A DNA stretch of 64,000 bases from Apostichopus japonicus (Eukaryota; Echinodermata; Holothuroidea; Aspidochirotida; Stichopodidae), in NCBI RefSeq assembly GCF_037975245.1, contig NC_092577.1:12857013-12921012 (forward strand). The letters run 5' to 3'. Below, piece after piece: positions 50,146-60,601 of this stretch; the first letter of the stretch is position 1; every line of letters begins with the position of its first letter. The notes below the pieces were generated by a model, which was given only the letters and a program-made list of their open reading frames with translations, made no database searches and was not told the origin of the DNA. Position numbers and translations under genes: made by a program.

Positions 50146-50539
50146 GTAAGTCTTTACATGATGTTTTAATTTTCCAGCGAGACTGAAACACTTCAATGGA
50201 CTCCTATTTTTGTCTTTCTTTAAATAGCTACCATTTGGCGAGCGCGACTAAAACAATATTGGCTAAAAGGCATACTTTACTCACAACAAATAATACAACG
50301 TATTATTATATGCTACTGGAGTAGTACATAAGACAACAGCAATTCTTTTCAACTTAACTTAGCAGAAACCCGATGTACTGGCTGCACCTATGTTGTTTCG
50401 AAGAATTCCTAAGAAACGACAGCACGGGCTGATGCCGCTGCTTTTTCTGCGAAGATAACTATCGTAATGTGATCGTAAATGTGATCGTACTTCGAGATGC
50501 ATCGTCTGCAGCCACCACATTGTTGAATCCAATTCCGTC

Positions 50540-51310
50540 ACCAGTCACAGCATGCAACTCACACACAAGACTAAGGGTCACATCACTTGCACTACCACCA
50601 ATGTCATCTATCTGATCGCTTGTAGATGTTGCGGCATCCAGTATGTTGGCGAAACCAAACCACCCTCAAGAAGCGATTCTAAGGTCAAAGATCCACAGTC
50701 AACACCGTGAAGACTGAGACCCCAGTTGGGGAACATTTTAACACAACCATACCATTAATGACATGTCCCTACAGGGGATTGAATCCTTAGGTAGCCGCCC
50801 TGACCTAGTACGAATCAGCAGAGAGAGGCTCTGGATGCAACGCCTTCGCACCATTCAACCTCATGGGCTGAACATTCAGGAAGGACATGACTAATTTTCT
50901 TCTGTCCCCCACTCCTTCTCCCCGTGTTCCCCCCCCCCTTCACTCATCCTCCCACAGCTCTTTCCCCTTCTTTTTTCTCCACACCTTTCTGTCTTTGTCC
51001 CTCTCCAGTTTATTCCCTACCCTGTTCCTTTAATCCTCTCTTTGTCCTTCCACTGTTTATCTCCTACCTCTCCTCTTTCACTGTTGCTTTCTTCTCACCA
51101 TCCATTGTCTACTTATAATCCTCTTTCATCTATCTAATTGTGTTCACCATGCTCATTAACCTGTCTGTTTTCTGTGCGTATTTTTGTCCGTTCTGTTACT
51201 GTACTTGTCATTTAGCCTCTGAAGAAGATCCTGCTAGGATCGAAACGTCAGGCTGACTTACTTTTACACATTCTATTACACAGGCTCTCTAGTGGATAAG
51301 CAGTTTGCTT
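50540..51310 (+). mobile_element. Penelope-like element, 3' part with GIY-YIG endonuclease remnant
   Basis: One frame at 50602-50656 reads VIYLIACRCCGIQYVGET, the GIY-YIG endonuclease motif of Penelope-like elements. A shifted frame then gives LVRISRERLWMQRLRTIQPH, ending in a stop at 50891. Further on is GAAGAAGATCCTGCTAGGAT followed by CGAAACGTCAGGC, the stem/GAAACGTC sequence typical of the ends of these elements. The reverse transcriptase is absent and frameshifts are present. It lies in intron 1 of the seven-helix gene. Confidence 0.82.
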
Positions 51311-51404
51311 ACAGTTTTATTTTATTTTTATTAAGATAACTATCAGTAGCATTAATTATGTTGTTCATAATTTATGTTTTGCTCTTTTCAAAATTTGAAT
51401 GTAT

Positions 51405-51860
51405 TGTTACTTAAATGGAGAATAAGGTGGGATACCCAATAGTATTAACAAAGAAAGTGGTGACTCTTTAATATTAACCAGGTTAATGGTGACATCAACC
51501 AGGAAATGTTAAATTTAACCAGAAAGAGGTGGAACATTATGTGATAGTAACCAGGATAGTATTAGCAACAACCAGGAAATGTTGGTTGACTTAACCAGGA
51601 AAGAGGTGAAATACTTTTGATATTAACCAGGATAGAAGTCACATCAACCAGGAATTATTTGGTATTCTAACCAGGAATGAGGTGAATACCCATTGATATT
51701 AACCAGGATAGTGTTAAAGTCTCACCGGGAAATTTAACCAGGTTTTCCTGGTTATTTCTACAAGGAATTTGTTAACATGTCATGCACCAGGATACCTGGT
51801 GAAAACAACCAGGATATGGAGGGTGGCATATAAAACTGGTGAAATTTCACCAGGTTGTTT
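51405..51860 (+). repeat. Degenerate AACCAGGA-type tandem repeats
   Basis: About 15 irregularly spaced TTAACCAGGA/CAACCAGGAA motifs, often followed by ATAG, AATG or AAGAGGTG. Spacing is roughly 25-45 bp. An eroded minisatellite in intron 1. Confidence 0.8.
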
Positions 51861-52199
51861 TTAGAGTGTTTTACCAAATGTATATACCAGTGTATTAACT
51901 AACCACATTTGACAACACATGAAATGCAGCAGGTTGTGATATGTAGTTTAGCATGAATATTTCATGGAATTAAGGCAAAGGGGGCTTGTGCGACTATGAT
52001 GTGGGTGAGGGGTGAATAAACTCAGGAGCAGGAAGTAAGTAGTTACTCTTAAGACAAAGAGGCATGGAGGCACCTGCATAAAGTGATATGATGGGGATAT
52101 AACTACATGATACATTACATTTAACAATTTACTTATGCACTGTAAAAACTTAAAGGTTTTATTTACCCCAAAGAAAAGGTAAATGTAAATGATGCACAG

Positions 52200-52770
52200 C
52201 TGCACCTCTATGGGGTATTTTTGCACTAGTGAGCATGTTATCCATTTTTTGTGTACTTTTACACAAGTTATTATGATCTAAACAACTGCCAAGGTGCGTA
52301 GTTTTTTTTTTTGGTGTAAATTTACACACACGAATGGTATATGTACCAATTTGCAATTTGGTTTCGCTGTGCGGGATTTTCATATACCCTTTGTAATTTC
52401 TCGTACTTTTAAACAAGATGTGCTTTATAACCCCATCAAATGCGGGTGAATGAACACACATGAATGGTATGTGCACCAATTTGTGTGTCGCTGTGCGGGA
52501 TTTATATTTATCTTTGATTTCTCGTAATTTTACACACGATGCGTTTTATTACCCAATCAAAAGCGGGAGAATTTACACGCACGAATGGTTGATATATGTA
52601 CCCATTTGGGTGTCGCTCTGCGGGATTTACCTTTACCATTAACTTCTCGTTATTGTACACACGATGTGTTTTCAATTACCCTTAACATTCATGTTAATTT
52701 ACACACACGAATATTATGTTTACTTTTGGTGTTGCTCTGCGGGATTTTACATTCATGCTCCGACAATAGT
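52200..52770 (+). repeat. ~125-bp minisatellite, about four units
   Basis: TTTACACACACGAATGGT-like starts recur at about 52,320, 52,451, 52,573 and 52,699. Each is followed by GCTGTGCGGGATTT and TTCTCGTAATTTTACACACG. Units are diverged. It lies in intron 1, just before the first cassette-bearing segment. Confidence 0.85.
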
Positions 52771-52894
52771 TGATCCTAGTTTCGGTAAGGTGCAAAAAGA
52801 TACATTCCTGTATAGAAATGACAATTCATTACAATTAGCTCGCATGACAAGCTTTGGTGAGAAATATGGTTAAACTTATTTCTTTTACCTTTTA

Positions 52895-52936
52895 AAAAAC
52901 TAGAGGTTCCACATGGAGGGACCAATTCTACACAAA
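52895..52936 (+). pseudogene. Dead copy of the cassette exon
   Basis: This stretch aligns with the 57118 cassette (GGTTCCACATGGAGGGACCA against GGGTCCACATGAAGGGACTG) and shares flanks on both sides. The acceptor has become ttttaa and the donor is reduced to caaagtaatg, so neither splice site survives. It is the first of the tandem cassette-bearing segments. Confidence 0.6.
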
Positions 52937-53769
52937 GTAATGAATGCTTTTGAAAAAGCAAGGGTCGTAGAAACATTAAATGCGCAGGAACAAGGTTAAT
53001 GGTTTTAGCATCATCGTGAGAAATTTAGAGAAAGGAAGTTTAGTTAAATCGTTTTGGGTTCATTTTCATTAGTTAGTGTCTCCCAGTGGGCAAACTTAAA
53101 CCACGGAAACAAAACTATGTAGCTGTGACAACATTATCAACACCTGTGGTAATCTACTTACGTGGGCTTTGAAATATGAAGTCTAAATTCTGGCTAAAGT
53201 CATTTTCTTAATGATTTTACGCAACTTTGTTTGAATTAAAAAGATAACAATGTATTAAAAATGCATCAGTTTTGCATCAATTAGACATAATAGTACATTC
53301 AATTTACAATTTGCAATTATCTGGTGATGACTATGTATGTATTAACAACTATATGAGCAAGCACAAAATGGAGTTTTGTCTAATCAGTTCGCATACTGTT
53401 TAATCCAGAATCGGCTTTATGTCACATAGACCAATAACGTTGATGAATTGTTCATGAATTTTGATGTGAAAGATGCTTTCATTCATGGTAATTGCTTAAA
53501 TTTCCAATAGCTATAAACAATTCAGATCCGGTTTTACAGCAAGAGGAAGGAAACAACGATAAGAAGGAGTAAATTAAGTCGGAAAGCTAAATCAGAAGCT
53601 TTTAAAAACAATAAGCTTTGGTCAATATGTAGCACAGTAGTCATTTCATTTAACAAAAGACAGTTTTTATGTTTCGTAAATCCACGAATGTTTTTGGGAC
53701 GCTCAGCTTCTTTGGGAAGTTGGAGCATATCTATCAAAACGTCGATTTCATCAGTGGAAGATTTAACTG

Positions 53770-54010
53770 CGGGGACAATCAGTGGAGATCAGGATTGAGA
53801 ACGAACAGTTGTGGATGGATGGTGTTTTGGAAGTTCACCGATGTAAACTTTGATAAAAATGTTTAGGGCTTTATATATGCACAAAATATTCTGAGTGACA
53901 ATGAGACCTGTAATGCACTGCAGCCAATGTAGATCATGTAGAATTAGCGTTTTGTGTTCACGCCGTCGAGTGCGTGCCACAAGTCGTGCTGCATAACTTT
54001 GTACCTGTTG
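53770..54010 (-). mobile_element. Antisense LINE ORF2 tail fragment
   Basis: The minus strand reads SYAARLVARTRRREHKTLIL then HDLHWLQCITGLIVTQNILC, with YKALN and VRSQS. This is the degraded pre-terminal block of CR1/L2-type ORF2 (LHWLPV...YKALNG). It lies within the intron of the seven-helix gene between cassette segments. Confidence 0.7.
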
Positions 54011-54807
54011 AAGATGTCTAAACTAGGCCTTAATATAGTAATAGTTGACCAGCATTTACATTTACATGTGAACGTGTAACAGCTTTGCAGTAATAACTGT
54101 GCCACCTGTAACACATGTTACCGTGTTGCGAACACAGCAGTAGTTACTGATGCAAGGTTGTGGAACATGAACAGCAGTGGCATAGCCAAGGGCGGCGTGG
54201 GGGCGATAGCCCTCCCACCCCCCTCCCCATGAAAGTTTGTCGCCCTCAGTCGCCCTCCCACTGGGATTTTGGGTGTCGAAAAAATACATGTGCGAAAAAT
54301 GTATCATTGGTCTGAATGGTCTCGAATCTCCATGATGACCACTCATGAACGACCCTTCGACCGCGGACCGGCAGTAGGCTATAGTTTCTGAAAAACCGGA
54401 CGTGACATAGCGCATAGGCCGGGTTTTCACTTCTGGAACGTACCCTGATGCTCTTAAAACCACTAAAAAACCAAATTTTTCAAGAAAGGAGACAATACTA
54501 TCGCTGAGAATCAGTCTATCACCCTAATAATGTTTCAGACGCAACCTTTGATGTCAGTTTGACATATAGTTTGGTCATTCAGTTTGTTACTTGGCTGAAA
54601 TCCCTGTCAATCTTTCCTTATTTTCCACGCGCAATTTGCAGGTTTCTCGAAAAATGTCAAAACTCACAAAAGATATGTCATGATATTTCAAAGGAGCTTA
54701 CCAGACTGTTTTTTTTTCTTTTATTTCACTAAACTATTTGATGACCATATCAAGACATGGGATCTCAAAATAAAGGATGTTGAGAACACTTTAGAGCAGC
54801 TTACAAG

Positions 54808-56341
54808 CATGGGCGTCAATCCTGGGGGGGGGGGGGACGGGGGAGGGACACGTCCCCTCACATTTCGACGGGTGGGGGACACACTATCAAATGCCCCCCC
54901 CCCCCCACATACATTTTAGTGTCGTGGCTCTATTTGGTTAGGGCTTACACATCTCAGGATTCATATCATCGATCATTAGAAGTTCAGTTCTATGAAAAGT
55001 GACCGAGATTTTTCACATCGGTGTGATCTGCAACTTTGTCTGTTTTTCACGACGAGCGAAACTGGAGATTTAAACCACATGCGGATAACGGTGCTGCCGG
55101 AGCCTATAACTAGTTCAAGAAGTCATGGCACTTCATAGCTAGAGCCAAAGCCTGTACATATATGTTGTTTAGTTGTAGATGATGTTTCAAAGACGGTGCC
55201 CGTTCCCTAATATTGGGGAAATGAAATAGGTAGCATATTCCGTGGCAGCGCATCCCATGTTACCTAGATGTTGATTGATACCGGAGTTTACCCCACAGTG
55301 AGAGCACTGGGTACACGGTAGTTACATAGTATGCTCCGATCATAATTCACCCGATTACCAGATGCAGATTCACCTAGCATTATGTTGATGCCTTCCTCAC
55401 TTTAGCCATCACTCACATGTGACCTATTCTTAGTCTGACAATACATGCGCATGTGCGAGGTCCTGAAAATATAATTAAAGTGGTTTGTCTTGCCATCCTT
55501 GTTTCAATTTTTATAGAAATGTATTCTCGTAGACCTAGCAAAACATTTAAACTGACACAGTCCCTTTGGTCATTGGTGGTCATTGTGGTTTAACATGCTG
55601 GCGTATGACGACTTTTGGCCAAATTTGCGCTAAGCTCACTATACGACCTCGGATCTGGACTATGCCTAATAAGTTACTTACTTATATTATTAACAATGGC
55701 GTATGAGGAAATGCACAATTTTGTGGTATGACTCCCAGAACGGCAAGTCGAGAAACTCACATGCAGTCGCGGCAGATAGCTTCCTTCGCCTATAGTATGT
55801 CCGGGACATTTTGGGACATCGTTCCTATAGGCCTATATCTGAGGCCCTGGGGTTATTCCTTGACCGACTTGGTGCAATATAATGTGCTCATGTCGAAGTA
55901 AATTTATTCACAGATTGTTAGTTGTCATGGGTTCGAACAAATGAGGGGCATTCTATGCTGAAACATAGGGCAAAATGGGGCTGGAGTTTCCAGTTCGCCG
56001 CATCATTTGTCAACTTGCACTGGGTTCTAATGTTCATGTCAATTGGAATCACTAATAACAGAAATAATCCACCAAAAATTAAGGCCGCTTGAACTTTATT
56101 GCAGATTTCCTGAGTGACGAATTTGTAACTTTCTCCCGAAATCACGCAACTAGGTGGCTGCTATCCAGCCTGGCAAGTGCCATCTCCAGCGATCTGGCAG
56201 GTATTGAAATGTGAAATTATCTTGCAACGTTGCGCGCCAACCGATGGTAGCGCTCCGCTTAGATAGTACTTGCGGCCGGAATACTCAAATTGATTACGAC
56301 CCTCCCCCCCCCCCCACGTCTCAGATCGGATTGACGCCCCT
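54808..56341. mobile_element. Nested hAT-like non-autonomous element
   Basis: The ends are CATGGGCGTCAATCCTGGGG and the complement of AGGGGCGTCAATCC. Flanking 8-mers are CTTACAAG (54800-54807) and CTTACAAA (56342-56349), one mismatch. The left 170 bp closely match the inverted copy at 32.6-32.76 kb, including TGGCTCTATTTGGTTA. The interior 55.25-55.86 kb is an inverted copy of the repeat at 30.47-31.38 kb, so it carries captured or older repeat DNA. Confidence 0.75.
55250..55860 (-). repeat. Dispersed repeat, inverted relative to 30.47-31.38 kb
   Basis: On the minus strand it begins CCCCAGGGCCTCAGATATAG and continues through GACTGCATGTGAGTTTCTCG, CGCAAATTTGG and CATGCGCATGTATTGTCAGA to GTACCCAGTG. 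The plus-strand copy at 30.47-31.38 kb shares these landmarks in the same order, apart from a 360-bp insertion. No coding capacity is seen. This copy supplies the empty site for that insertion. Confidence 0.8.
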
Positions 56342-57117
56342 CTTACAAAGCCTGGGAAGTGTCATTTCCGACGATCTAGGAGGCATTTTAAACTAAATTT
56401 TTCGCTACGCTGCGTGCCAACACGTGGTGGCGCTCCGCTTAGATAGTAACAAGACGCCCTCCCAGGAAATGGTCAAGCCCACCCAGAGCCCCCCCCCACT
56501 GAAAAATCCTGGCTACACCACTGATGAACAGTGGTGACTGTACTAGCTATGAGTATCGGGTGCTACATAACTATGTATTAACAATTCATCAGTTTTACAT
56601 CAACTAGGAATATATTACATTAAATGTACAGTTGAGACAGTTTTGAAGATAACACCAACCAATACGGACACTATGGACTCTAATGCTAGAGCATGTATAA
56701 CTGCAATTATCTGGTGATTACTATGTGTGTGTGTTTACAACTATATAAACAAGCAGAAAATGGATCTTTGTCTTATCAAGGTGCACACTGTTTATACAAG
56801 AAGTGGCTTTATGTCACATAAAACCAATAACGTCGATGGACAGTTCATGAAGTTTGACATGAAAGATATTTTCATTCATAGTAATCGTTTTTTTTCAATA
56901 ACATTAAACAATTCAGACCATAAGTTTTTACTTCATGTGCCACCGACAATATTTAATTTGATCCTTTTTCAGTAAGATGCAAAACAGATGCATTCCTTTA
57001 TAGTTAGGACGATCCATTACCATTAGTTTGCATATGTAGAGACTACGTGCACTATGCATATATGTTTCGTGTTAATGAGAGGTCATGATTTCACGCTTAT
57101 TTCTTTTATCTTTTTAG

Positions 57118-57159
57118 GAACACTGGAGGGTCCACATGAAGGGACTGATGCTACACCAG
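57118..57159 (+). CDS. Candidate 42-nt cassette exon (frame-preserving)
   Basis: This 42-nt segment lies between a good acceptor (ttcttttatctttttag|GAACAC) and a consensus donor (CACCAG|GTAAGT). It enters and leaves in phase 1, so it could add 14 residues (GTLEGPHEGTDATP after the split Gly) between the first exon and the seven-helix exon, giving 402 instead of 388 residues. Two related copies exist nearby: a 31-nt version at 57786 and a version at 52.9 kb with both splice sites lost. Whether it is used needs RNA evidence. Confidence 0.45.
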
Positions 57160-57785
57160 GTAAGTAATGTGAACCCTTTCGAAAGAGTAGCGGCCGTATA
57201 AACCTTAACTACTCTACGCATGAACAAGGTGAATGGTCTAGGAGCATCGTGAGCCACATAATTCACATCCAAATATTACCTATGTAGCTTGTATGTCGTA
57301 CACACGGGAACAATGCTATGATCTACTTCATAGGTCCAGTTCTGCATAGAGAGCCAAAATAATGAAGCATATCAGTTGTGCATGTGAACTCAACGGTGTA
57401 GTATTGCACTGAAACTTTCGCAACCGAAAGCGGCCTTATGTCACATAAAACCAATAAAGTCGATGAATTTTGACCTGAAAGATACTTTTTTCATGGTAAT
57501 TGTTTAATTTTTTCAGTAACATTAAACAATTCAGACCACAAGGTTTTATTTCATGTGTCACCGACAATATATTATTTGATGCTACTTTCGGTAGGATGCA
57601 AAACAGATGCATTCCCTCATAGTAAGGACGATTCATTACCATTAATTTCGCAAATGTAGGGACTTGCGTACTATGCATCTCTGTTAAGTGTAAAAGAGAG
57701 GCCAGTACCCGTGGTGCCTCTTGCATGACAAGCTTTATTGAGAAAGATGGTTCATGGTTTATGATTATCTCTTTAACCTTTTTAG

Positions 57786-57816
57786 GAAATCCAGACTCCA
57801 ACTCCTGCTCCACCAG
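57786..57816 (+). other. Frame-breaking duplicate of the cassette exon (possible poison exon)
   Basis: A paralogue of the 57118 cassette with intact splice signals (cctttttag|GAAATCC and CACCAG|GTAAGT) but only 31 nt long. Read from phase 1 it leaves in phase 2. Joined to the 60602 exon it gives ...AG|G TGA, an immediate stop before the first transmembrane helix. It is therefore either a decaying exon copy or a regulated poison exon. The surrounding 300 bp are homologous to the flanks of the other copies. Confidence 0.5.
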
Positions 57817-60601
57817 GTAAGTAATGTGAAAGCTTTCGAAAGAGCAAGGGTCGTATAATCCTTAACTACGCATGAACAGGGTGAATGGTTACCAACATTG
57901 TGAGTCACATAATTTACTTCCAGATATCACTGATGAGTGTAGCTGGTATGTCGTAGAGAGCCTAAATAACAAAGTATACCAATTGTGCATGTTAATTCAA
58001 CGCAGTACTATTGTACGAAAACACTCGCAACCGAACGCACGCATGACGTTGTTACATGTATTGTATGTTGATTATTGCTATGCTAATACCATGTACAGCT
58101 TAAACTTTGGAGTCTTTAACTAAGTAAAAGGGTCCAAAGTCTACTTTGTACATTTAGTTCTGGACTTAAAATTCAGTTTTCTGGGCTGAAATTAATCATT
58201 GTGTCGCTGGCGTTTAAATAAATGACGCACGAACCTAGTTAGTGTAGTACGTTAAGTGTTTCAATATTAAACATGTAGGTGGATGAAGTAGTTGTACCAA
58301 TCAGAGTGCAGTGTTCATAATGCGTTTTATTTATTTTTCTTATTATATTAATGGAATCTGTGCACATTTCTTCTATTGTAACGCTACATTAAATGAGCAA
58401 GTACTGAGCGCTCCAGTTTCTTAGCTGACTTTGCTGATAAGAACCCACTTGATATGAGAAAGGCAGAAACTCGGAGAAAGGATGTTCGGTTTTCTCTCGT
58501 TTTGGGTACATTTCTCTTAGCTAGTATCCCCAAGTGGGCAAAAGTTAACCACGGAAACGATACTGTGTTGCTGTAGAAATATTATTAGCACTCGTGGTTA
58601 TCTAATATAAATATCAAATCTAAATTCTGCCTAAAGTCATTTTTTAATGATTTTACGCAACTTGTTTGAATAAAACATATCTGCCTACGGGAACATAACC
58701 GATTGTTGTAAATCCAGATTGATGTTTGATGCATACATAACTATGTATTAATAATGTATACATTTGGATTAACTAGGCATAATACTACGTTAAATGTACA
58801 ATACACAGTTTTGAAGATGAACCCGACCAACACGGACACTATGGACTCTCATGTTAGAGCATGTATAACTGCAGTTATCTGATTATGACTATATGTGTGT
58901 GTATTTACAACTATATTAACAAGTAGAAATGGATTTTGGTCTTCTCAGTGCGCATACTGTTCATGCAAGATTCGGCTTTATGTCACATAAAACCAATGAA
59001 GTCGATAAATTGTTCATGATTTTTTACCAACGATCCTGTCCTTCATGGTAATTGCATAACGTACAAATGACATCAAAAATTCAAACATTAAGGTTCAGAC
59101 ACATTCCTTAATAGTATTGGCGAATCCTGAATTTCCCCATACATGTTCTGGGTGTATTTTTTTCAATGTTGTACATTACGGAAATTAATTGATAGCCTAT
59201 TTTAAGGATAATTATAATATTTATTGGAAATCAATGCACTACTTTAATGAAATAAACTTATCTGAGTTAATGATACCTGGTTATGATATCTATTCTGTCT
59301 TCATCCTTTTCCGTTAAAATTTAGTAATGAGATAATTTCTAACCTGACATCATATTTCTACCACTGATTTGCCTCATTTACTTTTATAATGCACCAGAAG
59401 AGATAATATCATGGTTGTTGCTTATTTCCCTTAAAATTTAATTATGCGATGATTTCCAACTTGACGTCATGATTTCACGTTTTGATGAATCGTTTATACT
59501 TACAAACATGATATGTTACAATTACGAATATTTGGAGATACACATTGTATTGTCACAGGGTCTGAAGGCGTAGGCGACATGTATTATCTTTAAGATTACA
59601 TGTTCACGACGAAATGTGGTTCCTAAAATTATCGCAACCTGTTGTAAATACTGTATTCTCTTCAAGCCAAAAATCAAGGGTTGAGCATGAAAAAGAGATA
59701 GTACGCGATAATTGTTATTAAAAACAAAACTCTAATCCTTTGCTAACTTTAGTCAGCCAGACAAAGCGTTAGGTAGTAATTTGGTGATATAATTATTAAC
59801 TGCATGCAAGACGTGAGGTAAATTTTGTCTAATTATCTTTACTTACATACATTATTTGACAACAATAATAAGTTTTAAAAAGCAGACAACACTACTTTGT
59901 GTTTAAATGACAAGTGCAGCTTCTTAATAGAAGATGTCATATTTTTTACTTTTATTATTCGTCTTTGGACACACAGGGCAATATTTATTTGGAAGTTCTC
60001 CATTGTATTGATTTTAATTCACAGACCATTATGAATTCACTCAAATTGATCTAGCAGCAAAGATGTCTTGATTGTCGTTGTCAGCGTTGACAAAATGTTA
60101 ACATTCTCTAGGTATTACGAGAATCATATTTTGTGATACTATAGAGTTTATACAATATGAATTCTCGGTATTTTCATGGTCACTTGAAGTTTTATATGGC
60201 ATACTTATACATTACTCAGTACAATCATTTCCGACTCCTTGAAAGTCATCTAATCTTTTTTCCAAGGATAACATACTTTTCAAGGATAACATTTGATCAA
60301 CAAATAGAACCGTGTATTACATGTATTCTGTGAGACGTGTTTTGTGATTTTAAAGAAAATTTGAATAAAATCAATTTAAAACTGAAGTCAGCTTGCTCCT
60401 TAACATTATATTAACGATGACGTTAACAATAACATTATTATAATGACAATGATGAAAAAACACCAATGTGGGCGATTAAGACGACGATGACGATAAAAGT
60501 GCCGATCACGACGACACTTAATGTGACGATGACAAACAGAAGTATGCTTACAGAGTGAATCATATTTATCATTATTTTTATTTACCAATTGCAATTTTCA
60601 G

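Larger units (their letters stand above)
54175..56523. mobile_element. hAT-like DNA element with 8-bp TSD (outer of a nested pair)
   Basis: The termini are CAGTGGCATAGCCAAGG at the left and the complement of CAGTGGTGTAGCCAGG at the right. The flanking 8-bp ATGAACAG is identical on both sides (54167-54174 and 56524-56531). No intact transposase is seen. Near the right end is a GC-rich repeat (GTGGCGCTCCGCTTAGATAGTA), which also occurs about 200 bp earlier. A second element is inserted inside at 54808. Confidence 0.88.
52755..59100 (+). repeat. Tandemly duplicated intronic segments carrying the cassette exon
   Basis: Related blocks recur in the same orientation. The block GTTTTGGGT...CCAAGTGGGCAAA...CCACGGAAACRA occurs at about 53.05 and 58.50 kb. 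ACTATGTATTA...CATCA and TTATGTCACATARACCAATAA occur at about 53.25-53.45, 56.57-56.84, 57.43-57.46 and 58.74-59.00. The block ending in the cassette exon occurs at 52.77-52.98, 56.93-57.21 and 57.56-57.87. The last copy (58.5-59.1) has no cassette. Divergence between copies is visible by eye and the duplications are not recent. Confidence 0.75.
50146..60601 (+). other. Long intron of the seven-helix gene
   Basis: The region between the first and last exons. It contains a Penelope-like fragment (50.54-51.3), degenerate AACCAGGA repeats (51.4-51.85), a ~125-bp minisatellite (52.2-52.77), three or four tandem cassette-bearing segments (52.8-59.1), an antisense LINE fragment (53.77-54.01) and a hAT-like element (54.18-56.52). 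Nothing coding is visible from 59.1 to 60.6 kb. The intron call depends on the two-exon model. Confidence 0.5.
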
